Of a stretch of DNA of 64,000 bases, positions 53,897 through 62,247 are shown piece after piece. Numbering within the stretch: the stretch's first letter is position 1; every line of letters starts with the position of its first letter. The DNA lies in contig CANQVK010000003.1 of NCBI GenBank assembly GCA_947627275.1, forward strand, positions 59,933 to 123,932, written 5' to 3'. The notes beneath the pieces were generated by a model. It was given only the letters and a program-made list of their open reading frames with translations. It did no database searches and was not told the origin of the DNA. Source of the DNA: an uncultured Ruminococcus sp. Lineage in GTDB: Bacteria; Bacillota; Clostridia; Oscillospirales; Ruminococcaceae. The translations under genes and the position numbers were made by a program.

Positions 53897-54337
53897 GTGA
53901 AAATATTGATCAACATAGACCCAGACCTTACCGACACGGAAATTATCATAAATTGCGGCAGCCTTACCGCGGAAACCGAAAACATTATCGCCGCTCTCCG
54001 CATGGCAGATAATCAGTTGACGGTGTTAAAGGACGGCGAGACGCACATACTCGATATTTCAAAAATCGCATACATCGAAACGGTGGACAGAAAGACCTTT
54101 GTTTACACCGAAAATGATTGCTACGAGTCAAAGCTTAAGCTTTACGAAATGGACAAAAAGCTTTGCAGCGTCAGCTTTTTGCGGATAAGCAAATCCTGCA
54201 TTGTTCGGCTGAAATATATACGTTCTCTAAAAGCCGAGCTTGACCGCAGACTGCGAATTACACTTGAAAATGGCGAGCAGCTTATTGCGTCCCGACAGTA
54301 CGCCGATGAGCTGAAAAAAAGATTGGGGGTTCGTTAA
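53897..54337 (+). CDS. LytTR-domain DNA-binding regulator
   Basis: 146 aa from GTG 53897 (AGGGAGG at 53883). The C-terminal LytTR domain covers about residues 45-142: DISKIAYIETVDRKTFVYT, then FLRISKSCIVRLKYIRSL and LASRQYADELKKRLG-like ending. It lacks a receiver domain, so it is not a two-component response regulator. Its stop codon abuts the next ATG. Stand-alone LytTR genes followed by DUF3021 and an ABC-2 transporter are a recurrent module in Firmicutes, likely self-regulated through the repeats at 53811-53840. Confidence 0.87.
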   Translation: MKILINIDPDLTDTEIIINCGSLTAETENIIAALRMADNQLTVLKDGETHILDISKIAYIETVDRKTFVYTENDCYESKLKLYEMDKKLCSVSFLRISKSCIVRLKYIRSLKAELDRRLRITLENGEQLIASRQYADELKKRLGVR

Positions 54338-54808
54338 ATGGATAAGAAATTTTCGGTGTTGAATTACTTGTCTCAAATTTTCACAATATACGGTGTAACA
54401 ACGCTGCTGCTGAATATTTTCTGCGCTTTATTCGGCACGGCGGCGTACGGTTTTTCTACAATTTTTTCTTTGGGAAACGAGGGCGTTGGTATTGAAACAA
54501 GTCTGCAATTTTTGTTTGCGGTATCTATTATTACGGGACTCCGTTCGCTGTTCATGACGGATATTCTTATAAAAAAAATGCCCCTTGCCACAAGGATAAT
54601 CGCTATGTTTGCGAGTTCGTTCGGGATAATACTGGTATTTATTTTTACGTTCGGATGGTTCCCCGCTGATATGCCTATGGCGTGGATAATGTTCATAGTT
54701 TGCTTTATCATAAGCTGTACCGTCAGTACACTGCTTTCTGTACTGGCTGAAAAGCAGGAGAACCGCAGGCTTGAAGAGGCTTTAAAACGTTGCAAGGAGG
54801 AAGATTGA
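54338..54808 (+). CDS. DUF3021 family membrane protein
   Basis: 156 aa with four transmembrane segments (near residues 16-38, 47-65, 82-103 and 113-133) and a charged C-terminal tail. It directly follows a LytTR regulator, as DUF3021 proteins usually do; in such pairs the membrane protein is thought to inhibit its partner. It starts at the base after the regulator stop and ends one base before the ATPase gene. Function inferred from context. Confidence 0.78.
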   Translation: MDKKFSVLNYLSQIFTIYGVTTLLLNIFCALFGTAAYGFSTIFSLGNEGVGIETSLQFLFAVSIITGLRSLFMTDILIKKMPLATRIIAMFASSFGIILVFIFTFGWFPADMPMAWIMFIVCFIISCTVSTLLSVLAEKQENRRLEEALKRCKEED

Positions 54809-54809
54809 T

Positions 54810-55661
54810 ATGGAAGTAGCTATTTCCGCAAACAAGATCGTAAAATCATTCAGCGGAAAAAAGGTACTGGACGGCATAAGCTTTACCGTTCGCAAGGGAC
54901 AGATATTCGGACTTCTCGGTCCCTCGGGAGCGGGAAAAACCACGCTGATAAAAATACTGACCGGACAGCTTGACCAAGACCTCGGAACAGCCGAGATAAA
55001 TGGTAAAGATACCCGTTCTCTGACGGCGGAGAACAGCAAAAGTTTCGGCATAATGATGGACAATTTCGGTATTTACGAGCGTCTGAACTGCTATGATAAT
55101 CTGAAAATATTTGCAGAAATATACGGCGTAAAAAAGGACGGCATTTTAAATGCGTTAAAAAAAGTGGGACTTGAAAATACGAAAAAAACTTCCGCCGCAA
55201 AGCTTTCAAAGGGTATGCGGAGCAGGCTTCGTCTTGCGAGAGTGTTTATGACAGACCCCGATATTTTATTCCTTGACGAACCAACAAGCGGACTTGATCC
55301 TGCCACCGCCGGCGATATACTCAAAATAATACTTGCGGAAAAGGAAAAGGGTAAAACGATTTTTCTCACTACTCATACGATGTCCGAAGCAGAAAAGCTG
55401 TGTGATAATATCGTTATGATAAACGAGGGAAAAGTCGCGGAGCATGGCTGTCCGCAGGAAATATGCCGAAGATACAATCATCAGCGTATGCTGAAAATAC
55501 ATCTTTCGGACGGCACGGATATACAGATACCGCATAATGAAGCCGCGTCCGAAAAGGTCGCGGAATTACTCAAAAACGGCAGCGCTGAAGCGATACACAC
55601 AACCGAGCCGAACCTCGAAACAGTGTTTATGGAGCTTACGGGAAAGGAGCTTATGGTATGA
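54810..55661 (+). CDS. ABC transporter ATP-binding protein
   Basis: ATPase of an ABC-2-type exporter (283 aa). Walker A is GPSGAGKTTL (near residues 38-47), the signature LSKGMRSRLRLARVF, Walker B ILFLDEPTSGLDP and the switch histidine in THTMSEAEKL. A C-terminal extension of about 60 residues is typical of the bacitracin/lantibiotic (BcrA-like) group. It pairs with the downstream permease (4-base overlap). A self-protection or peptide-export role is plausible. Confidence 0.93.
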   Translation: MEVAISANKIVKSFSGKKVLDGISFTVRKGQIFGLLGPSGAGKTTLIKILTGQLDQDLGTAEINGKDTRSLTAENSKSFGIMMDNFGIYERLNCYDNLKIFAEIYGVKKDGILNALKKVGLENTKKTSAAKLSKGMRSRLRLARVFMTDPDILFLDEPTSGLDPATAGDILKIILAEKEKGKTIFLTTHTMSEAEKLCDNIVMINEGKVAEHGCPQEICRRYNHQRMLKIHLSDGTDIQIPHNEAASEKVAELLKNGSAEAIHTTEPNLETVFMELTGKELMV

Positions 55662-56350
55662 AAAATATCAAAGCAATATTTATTAAACAAATATTGGACA
55701 CGGTAAAAAACAAGACAGTTTTTATCCAGTTCCTTATGTTCCCGATAATGGCGGTGATAATGGAAAATGCGATAAAAATCCAAGATATGCCCGAGCATTT
55801 TTTTGCAAAATTATTCGCGGTAATGTTTATCGGCATGGCGCCGCTGTCCTGTATGTCCGCAGTAATTTCGGAAGAAAAGGAGAAAAACACGCTGCGCGCT
55901 CTTATGATGAGCAGCGTCAAGCCGCATCAGTATCTTATTGCTGTGGGCGCATATATTTTCATTATGTGTATGGTCGGTATGTCTGTGTTTGCACTGCTTT
56001 GCGAATACAAGGGCAAGGGGCTTGCAATATTTATTTTCTTCACGGCGTTCGGCATTATCCTGTCCGAGCTGGCAGGTGCGGCTATCGGGATATTCAGTAA
56101 AAATCAAATGGCGGCAACATCCCTTACGCTTCCGATAATGATGATATTTTCATTTTCTCCTATGCTTTCAATGTTCAACGAAAGTATTAAAAAAATTGCG
56201 GGAATAACATATTTGCAGCAGATAAGTGATATTATAAACGGCATAGGAACGTCCAAAATATCTGCAAAAAGCGTTATAGTTATCGCGGCAAATTCTGCTG
56301 TCGGACTTGCGTTATTCTCTGCTGCTTACAAGAAAAAAGGACTTGAGTAA
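55658..56350 (+). CDS. ABC-2 type transporter permease
   Basis: 230 aa with about six hydrophobic segments in the ABC-2 arrangement. The first lies near residues 24-45, and a short cytosolic stretch ISEEKEKNTLRALMMSSVK follows the second, a common feature of this family. It overlaps the ATPase gene by 4 bases and ends the operon. The substrate is unknown; I see no biosynthetic peptide gene beside it. Confidence 0.87.
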   Translation: MKNIKAIFIKQILDTVKNKTVFIQFLMFPIMAVIMENAIKIQDMPEHFFAKLFAVMFIGMAPLSCMSAVISEEKEKNTLRALMMSSVKPHQYLIAVGAYIFIMCMVGMSVFALLCEYKGKGLAIFIFFTAFGIILSELAGAAIGIFSKNQMAATSLTLPIMMIFSFSPMLSMFNESIKKIAGITYLQQISDIINGIGTSKISAKSVIVIAANSAVGLALFSAAYKKKGLE

Positions 56351-56496
56351 ATCTAAGAAAGTGAAAATGGTAACATGGATTTTTGAATATTTCTTTTAAT
56401 TCCTGTTCCTGCTCGTCATAAAGTTCTATTTTGAATTTCTTTGCACAATGTCAGATAAAAACAAATAAAAATTACACTTTTTATATAAATTGTAGG

Positions 56497-56525
56497 TTGT
56501 AGACAATTTGTGAACATGATATAAT
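56497..56525 (+). promoter_or_regulatory. Promoter for the beta-helix/dockerin gene
   Basis: TTGTAG at 56497-56502 and TATAAT at 56520-56525, spacer 17. A leader of about 170 bases follows. Elsewhere in the 355-base stretch from 56351 to 56705 I see no gene, repeat or terminator; it is A/T-rich. Confidence 0.6.
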
Positions 56526-56705
56526 AGATACAAATTAAAAAGTTTAAGGTTTCAAATGTAAGAACACAAATTATCTTATATTCAGCGAGTAATGTATTTA
56601 TCTATGAAGTAGAGTGTTCTGTAATAGAATAAAAAGGAGGCTTGATAACTGAAATATATAAAATCAAATTCATGCTCATTTTGACAGAAAGGAATGGTTA
56701 TAAAA

Positions 56706-59700
56706 ATGAAATCACAAATAAGAAATCCTGAATGGCAATGGAAAAGATTATTAAGTATTTTCCTTACGCTGATATTCTTTTTTTATCCGGGTATCATTAA
56801 TGCACCCGGAGCAGAAGCAGCCGAAACAAACGAAAGATTTATTTATGTTGCCGAAAACGGTAACGACTATATTGGTAACGGTTCTTCTGGAAATCCTTAC
56901 AGATCAATCAAAAAAGCCGCTGATGAGGCAACGCCGGGTACAACTGTACTTATTCGCCCCGGAACTTACATTGAGGACGACATAAGACCTAAACAGTCAG
57001 GCACAGAGGATGCTATGATAATTTTCAGACCGGAAAAAACTTCCGATATTGGCAAGGTAATAATCAAGCACAAGGATATTTTTAGCGGTTCAACTATCAC
57101 CCCCGAAGTAAGAGCGCAATGGCTGAAAGATACCGGCTGGAAGGAAGAAGAGGTACAGCATTACGACAATGCAGGCATTGAATATTCAATAGCAGCAAGA
57201 AAAAATGAACTGACAGATGTATTTAACTTGTTCGGGCGCGATTATATCTGGATCGAAGGTTTCGTATTCGAGGATTACAAATACGCACGAAGCACTATTA
57301 ACATAAAAGGTAATGGAAATGTTGTTATCAATAATCAGTTTAAAAATATAGGCTGTGTTTACAACGCGCCTTGGACGTGGACAGCTCAGGGTGTAATTCG
57401 TCCTGATGTTACGATTCCCATTGCCGGACAAAAAAATGTTGTACGAAACAATTATTTTCAGAGCGTCTACGGCGAAACCCTGAGCTATGACAATCATTGT
57501 CAGGATTGTATTATAGCTGAGAACACATTTATTGGCGCTATAGGAAAAAATGCCGGCGCAGGCGGCGCTGAATCATCGACTTTGGGCGGCAGAGCTGACG
57601 GTAACAGAAATAACGCCTTTGCTTTCAATTACTCCGGCGGTTCGGTAAACGGCGGTACAATATGGCTCGATATCAGCGTCAGGGATTTTACCGCAGTAAG
57701 AAACGTTGCGCATAATACCGCTTATTTTATGTTTAATGAGTCGGAATGTACAAGAAACTGGGCATATGAAAATATCGTCTATAACAAACCTCTCGATGCT
57801 AACAAGCGTATGCCTGTGAATTCGGAATATTTTATGAATTTCCCCGCACAGCGTATAGAAACAGGACTCTTTTCAGCATTCTGGGATACCGGTTCAACAT
57901 GGGATGCAAGATGGGTAAACAATGTTGCTTATAATCTGAAAAATGGTATTTCTTTGGACAGATCATGGAATAATGAAGTTAGAAACAATATCGTTTATGA
58001 AGATGAAAACAGTATGTACAACAGTAACGATACCGCAGGCATTGTGGTAAAGGAAACCACTATAAACGGTTTTCATCCATGGCATGGTATAGACCTGAAA
58101 GGCGGCGGTTTTCAGATTTTCAGAAATAATCTTTGGTATTCTGCCAGAAAAGCAGAGTATATTCGATATATGGATTCGTTACAGCCTTCAATTACGGTTG
58201 ACGCTTTTAATGCTCAGATAAAATCAAAAACCGAACTTGCCAAAGACCCCATGTTTGAAAACGCCGCCGCAGGTGATTTCCGTCTTAGATCGGGCAGCCC
58301 TGCCATAGGTTCAGGCGACAACGGTGTTGACAGAGGAGCATATGCTGTATATCCGAAAACTGATGTCGGTTATAATAAAAACCTTGGTTTAACAGGAGAT
58401 GTAAACGTTAGTTTCAGTGAACTCAATTCTTCCGTAAAGCCCGGAGATATAGTTGAACTTGAATTAAAACTGAGTAAAACCGCATCTGAAACAATGGATT
58501 TTGAAGTTGAACCTGTTGCAGGCGACGCACGCATAGATAAAGATTTTAGTTTTCTGGACGATCCGACTGTTACATTTAAAGCCGGAGAGAAAAGTAAAAC
58601 AGTACGCGTTAAAATTCTGGAGGGATACGATCTTGACCAGCTTTTGGTTTTCCGTATTGATCCGGCCGGCAATACTAAGGCAGAAGCAGTAGGTGCAAGA
58701 AATACGCATCTTGTAAGAATAAACAGAGCTGAAAAGCGTATACTGGTTGTAAATAATGTCGGCGACTCTATGGGAAATTCTATAGTTGAGTATCATGAAC
58801 CCGGTGAAGTAGTAACAATTGACGCAAAAACAAGAGACGGCTACACCTTTGACGGATGGCAAGTAGGGGTTGACGCTATGGAAGTGACTCCTGTAAACGA
58901 AAACGGTTCACGCGCGACATTCATCATGCCCGAGTATAATCAGAGAATACAAGCAAAATGGAAATTGAACGGTTCGCTTGTAAATGTAACGGGAATCAGC
59001 CTGAATCATGAAACGCTTTCGTTAAATGCAGGAGAGACATCTGCTATAGAGGCAACTGTTCACCCGGACAATGCAACTGATAAGGTCGTTAAATGGACTT
59101 CTTCAAATCCGCTTGTTGCATCAGTTGACAATAACGGCGTTGTAACGGCATTATCCGAGGGTACTGCTGAAATAATCGCGAGAACGCTGGAGAACAGCAA
59201 AACACAATTTACAGCAAAATGTAAAGTCAGCGTTACGGGAACAACTGCACCTGCCGGCAATGTTATAGAGGCTGAGGACTACTCTGTACAGTCGGGTATT
59301 GATGTTGAGAATTGCAACGAGGGCGGAAAAGATGCGGCATACATCGAAAACGGCGATTATATCGGCTTTAAGGGTATTCTCTTTGGCAGAGGCGCTGAAT
59401 CAATTAATTTCCGTGTCGCTTCAAACGGCAGCAACGGCGCAATTGAAGTACATCTCGGTTCTCCTGACGGAAAACTTATCGGCAGTATGGATGTCAACAG
59501 CACAGGCGGTTGGCAGAACTGGTCAACACAGAAATGCAAGATTGAAAAAACAACTGACATACACGATGTATACTTAGTATTCAAAGGCGGAGACGGTTAT
59601 CTTTTCAATCTTAACTGGTTCAGTATAAATTATCCATATGAAAATGACGATCTTTTAGGCGACTGCAATCTTGACGGCGAAGTAAACATTGCCGATGCAG

Positions 59701-59831
59701 TGATGCTCCAGAAGTGGTTATTGTGTGAAAGCAAGGAATTGACCTGTTGGCGGCACGCTGATATATGCAAGGATAATGTAATTGATGCGTTTGATCTATG
59801 TCTGCTTAAGCGTATGCTTGTTGAACAGTAA
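56706..59831 (+). CDS. Secreted multidomain beta-helix protein with BIG2, CBM6 and dockerin
   Basis: 1041 aa from ATG 56706; an ATG 12 bases earlier has a ribosome-binding site too close to it. A signal peptide (about 1-40) leads into a right-handed parallel beta-helix (about 45-560) beginning YVAENGNDYIGNGSSG and rich in Asn-Asn-Tyr turns, as in polysaccharide lyases. Next come a Calx-beta-like segment (565-680), a bacterial repeat with YTFDGWQ, a BIG2 Ig-like domain (ISLNHETLSLNAGETSAIEA), a CBM6-like module (IEAEDYSVQSG, ending in FNLNWFSI) and a C-terminal type I dockerin (about 983-1041). It is likely a cellulosomal pectin- or uronate-active enzyme; the lyase family is not certain. Confidence 0.82.
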   Translation: MKSQIRNPEWQWKRLLSIFLTLIFFFYPGIINAPGAEAAETNERFIYVAENGNDYIGNGSSGNPYRSIKKAADEATPGTTVLIRPGTYIEDDIRPKQSGTEDAMIIFRPEKTSDIGKVIIKHKDIFSGSTITPEVRAQWLKDTGWKEEEVQHYDNAGIEYSIAARKNELTDVFNLFGRDYIWIEGFVFEDYKYARSTINIKGNGNVVINNQFKNIGCVYNAPWTWTAQGVIRPDVTIPIAGQKNVVRNNYFQSVYGETLSYDNHCQDCIIAENTFIGAIGKNAGAGGAESSTLGGRADGNRNNAFAFNYSGGSVNGGTIWLDISVRDFTAVRNVAHNTAYFMFNESECTRNWAYENIVYNKPLDANKRMPVNSEYFMNFPAQRIETGLFSAFWDTGSTWDARWVNNVAYNLKNGISLDRSWNNEVRNNIVYEDENSMYNSNDTAGIVVKETTINGFHPWHGIDLKGGGFQIFRNNLWYSARKAEYIRYMDSLQPSITVDAFNAQIKSKTELAKDPMFENAAAGDFRLRSGSPAIGSGDNGVDRGAYAVYPKTDVGYNKNLGLTGDVNVSFSELNSSVKPGDIVELELKLSKTASETMDFEVEPVAGDARIDKDFSFLDDPTVTFKAGEKSKTVRVKILEGYDLDQLLVFRIDPAGNTKAEAVGARNTHLVRINRAEKRILVVNNVGDSMGNSIVEYHEPGEVVTIDAKTRDGYTFDGWQVGVDAMEVTPVNENGSRATFIMPEYNQRIQAKWKLNGSLVNVTGISLNHETLSLNAGETSAIEATVHPDNATDKVVKWTSSNPLVASVDNNGVVTALSEGTAEIIARTLENSKTQFTAKCKVSVTGTTAPAGNVIEAEDYSVQSGIDVENCNEGGKDAAYIENGDYIGFKGILFGRGAESINFRVASNGSNGAIEVHLGSPDGKLIGSMDVNSTGGWQNWSTQKCKIEKTTDIHDVYLVFKGGDGYLFNLNWFSINYPYENDDLLGDCNLDGEVNIADAVMLQKWLLCESKELTCWRHADICKDNVIDAFDLCLLKRMLVEQ

Positions 59832-59838
59832 AAATTTA

Positions 59839-59873
59839 AAAAGGTCACAGATTATATCAAGCTGTGACCTTTT
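59839..59873. terminator. Bidirectional terminator between convergent genes
   Basis: Perfect 12-base stem AAAAGGTCACAG / CTGTGACCTTTT with an 11-base loop. The A- and T-runs serve transcription from both sides; the facing regulator gene ends at 59875. Confidence 0.83.
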
Positions 59874-59874
59874 A

Positions 59875-62067
59875 TTATTTCGGATTTTTTTTAACAAGAT
59901 TTCTGTATTGTTTCGGTGTAACGCCGACGCAATTCTGAAATAATTTCAAAAAGTATTTTACATCTTCGTATCCGCATTTGTCGGAAACGGTAACGATAGG
60001 CATATCGGTAGTATATATCAGATATTTTGCCAGAGAGATACGGCTTCTGATAAGATCCTTATGAATACTTATTCCGAAACATTTTTTATATGTCAGTCTG
60101 AGATGTCCTTCGCTGAAGGAAAATTCTTTGCATATTTTTTCAATAGTCGGCGGCGAGGTCGGAGCAAGATAAATATTATTGCGGACGCTTATCATTTTAT
60201 CATAATGCTTAATGTTCCGGAAATTATATAAGTCCTCAGCTTTTTGTGCAATTTCACTGAAACATTTTTGTTTGACAGCATTGTACGATTCGTTATTTCG
60301 GAACCTTATCACACATGACAAAAAGGAATCCACTCCATAATTTTCAAGATAAATTTTATGTTGGGTGAGAATTGAAAACAAATCGTTAGCAATTAATTCT
60401 TCGGACCGTGAATCCGTCCGAATGAAACACAAAAAAGTTGTGTTCTCAATTCTGCCGCATAAATTTTCGTTTTGCTGTGATAATTCCATAACGGCATTGG
60501 CTGCATCAAGTATAGACGCTATTTTGTTTTTATCATCATAATTATCATGGAACAGACAAATTTTCAACATTACAGCGTAAAAGCTGCCCGACCTATCTCC
60601 TGCATTCATGATAAGCTCGTAAGACCTCTGCATCCCATTGTCATTTTTCAGATTTGTAAATACATCGTGATCTTCATTTATAGTCATACATTCCATAAGG
60701 AAATTAATATCATTTTTCATTCGCAGGAATTCCAGACCGTTTGAAACAGAGTTTATCCAATTTCCATATACCCAGTCGTAAGTATCGGGAGTATCGTATC
60801 TTAAAACAATATAACCAAACAGCCGTTCCTTAAATGAAAGAGGATTGATATAGTAGACTGCCGATTTATCATTTTTTCCGAAAATATCGCTTATTTCATA
60901 ATGTTTTATTTTAAACGGCTCTTTATCGTTCCAAGGCATAACGCTCTGGCAGATAAGGCTTATTTTATTTATTTCGGAATGACTTTCATACCAGCCGTCA
61001 AAAAGACAAATAGTAATATCCGAAACGTTGCGCACAAGGAATTGAAGTTCCCCGAGAACATTTATAAATTCCTCAAAAGAACGGCATTCCGTCAGCTTAT
61101 GATCCATCTGGGCAAGAAGATACCATTGCGAATACTTTGTGTTTTCACGAGCGTCAAAAAGTTCGTTGTTTATTACAGATTCCTCACATAGGCATGAACA
61201 GCTCGTACCGTTTATAAATCTCCCCTTCGGAGGCTGAAATTTCTCACAGGGAAGACCGTTTATCTGCCTGACGAGCATATCCACAGCGTCTTTGCCGAGC
61301 TGCTCTCTGTTGCGGTTATACGTTGTTAAAAGCGGAACATGTTCATAGCGGGTATTTGAAAAATCGTATCCGATTATTGCAAAATATTTTTTTATATCCA
61401 GACCTCTTTCCGCAAATTCATCAATAACGCCAAACGCCGAATAATCGTTCGCGCAGATGACCGCTTCGGGGCAGGGACGCTCTCCGCTTATATATTCACG
61501 GGCAAGATCGCGGCCTGATGTTGTCCAGAAATCCCCGAATATAACTTTGTTTTCCTTAAAGGGAATACCATGCTTTTCAAGAGATCTTTTATATCCGCTG
61601 AGACGATGGTGAGAGACCGGAATTTCGTAAAATCCTGTAAGAAAATCAATATCCCTGAATCCGTGAACATCAATTAAATGATCTGTTATTTCTTCAATAT
61701 CACTTGGATCATCAGTATTTATCCATACTGCATCGGGAAGGTCAAAATCGCACAACTCTGCTCCTGTAACAATAATGGGGATGCTTTTTTTCAGCAGGAG
61801 CTTGTGAATATGTTCCCTTACATTTTCGCAGTTCAGCGATTCCGATAAGACGATAAATCCGTCATAATCGTCAGAATTTATAAGGACGTATACTTGATTT
61901 TCAAACGGTATTGGCTTATCGTATGTATTGACATTGAAATTATTGGATAAAACAGCTATATCGCATTTATATTTCTGAGCCTGAAAAACTGCGCCCTTTA
62001 TAATAGTCCGCTGTGCAGATTTATATACGTCTGCACCGATTATCCCGATAAGCATTCTTTTCTTCAT
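59875..62067 (-). CDS. Periplasmic-binding-protein/AraC hybrid transcriptional regulator
   Basis: 730 aa. Residues 1 to about 290 resemble the LacI/XylR sugar-binding fold (MLIGIIGADVYKSAQ, YDGFIVLSES, AVICANDYSAFGVIDEF, AIIGYDFS). They lack a LacI helix-turn-helix, so DNA binding rests on the C-terminal AraC domain (about 630-730: FSFSEGHLRLTYKKCFGIS and a GYEDVKYFLKLF second helix-turn-helix ending in GVTPKQYR). Between them, about 310-450 looks GAF-like and 455-590 like a GGDEF domain without the GGDEF motif (GRIENTTFLCFI in that place). It is divergent from a GH98-like gene, which it probably controls in response to a sugar. Confidence 0.85.
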   Translation of the reverse strand: MKKRMLIGIIGADVYKSAQRTIIKGAVFQAQKYKCDIAVLSNNFNVNTYDKPIPFENQVYVLINSDDYDGFIVLSESLNCENVREHIHKLLLKKSIPIIVTGAELCDFDLPDAVWINTDDPSDIEEITDHLIDVHGFRDIDFLTGFYEIPVSHHRLSGYKRSLEKHGIPFKENKVIFGDFWTTSGRDLAREYISGERPCPEAVICANDYSAFGVIDEFAERGLDIKKYFAIIGYDFSNTRYEHVPLLTTYNRNREQLGKDAVDMLVRQINGLPCEKFQPPKGRFINGTSCSCLCEESVINNELFDARENTKYSQWYLLAQMDHKLTECRSFEEFINVLGELQFLVRNVSDITICLFDGWYESHSEINKISLICQSVMPWNDKEPFKIKHYEISDIFGKNDKSAVYYINPLSFKERLFGYIVLRYDTPDTYDWVYGNWINSVSNGLEFLRMKNDINFLMECMTINEDHDVFTNLKNDNGMQRSYELIMNAGDRSGSFYAVMLKICLFHDNYDDKNKIASILDAANAVMELSQQNENLCGRIENTTFLCFIRTDSRSEELIANDLFSILTQHKIYLENYGVDSFLSCVIRFRNNESYNAVKQKCFSEIAQKAEDLYNFRNIKHYDKMISVRNNIYLAPTSPPTIEKICKEFSFSEGHLRLTYKKCFGISIHKDLIRSRISLAKYLIYTTDMPIVTVSDKCGYEDVKYFLKLFQNCVGVTPKQYRNLVKKNPK

Positions 62068-62098
62068 ATTTTCACAACCGATTCGTTTATCTATAAAA

Positions 62099-62127
62099 AT
62101 TATACACTATCGCCTTAAAAAAGTCAA
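62099..62127 (-). promoter_or_regulatory. Promoter of the AraC-hybrid regulator
   Basis: Read on the minus strand: TTGACT (62122-62127) and TATAAT (62099-62104) with a 17-base spacer, 31 bases before the start codon. It lies 50 bases from the opposite promoter. Confidence 0.75.
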
Positions 62128-62177
62128 TAAAAATTTTTGAAATGTTTATTTTTTACACTTTTTATTCAAATCAGGAG

Positions 62178-62206
62178 TTGAATTAAATTTTATTATGATC
62201 TATAAT
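62178..62206 (+). promoter_or_regulatory. Promoter of the GH98-like gene
   Basis: TTGAAT at 62178-62183 and TATAAT at 62201-62206, spacer 17. AAGGAGGAG precedes the ATG at 62248. The A/T-rich stretch between the two divergent promoters is the probable operator area; I see no clear palindrome in it. Confidence 0.7.
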
Positions 62207-62247
62207 AAATTATGAAATAAGCGATATTCTTTTAAGGAGGAGTTTAA

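Noticed and set aside
53897..56350. Bacteriocin or lantibiotic biosynthesis cluster
   Set aside because: Only regulator, DUF3021 and transporter genes are present; no precursor peptide or modification enzyme is visible in the flanks.
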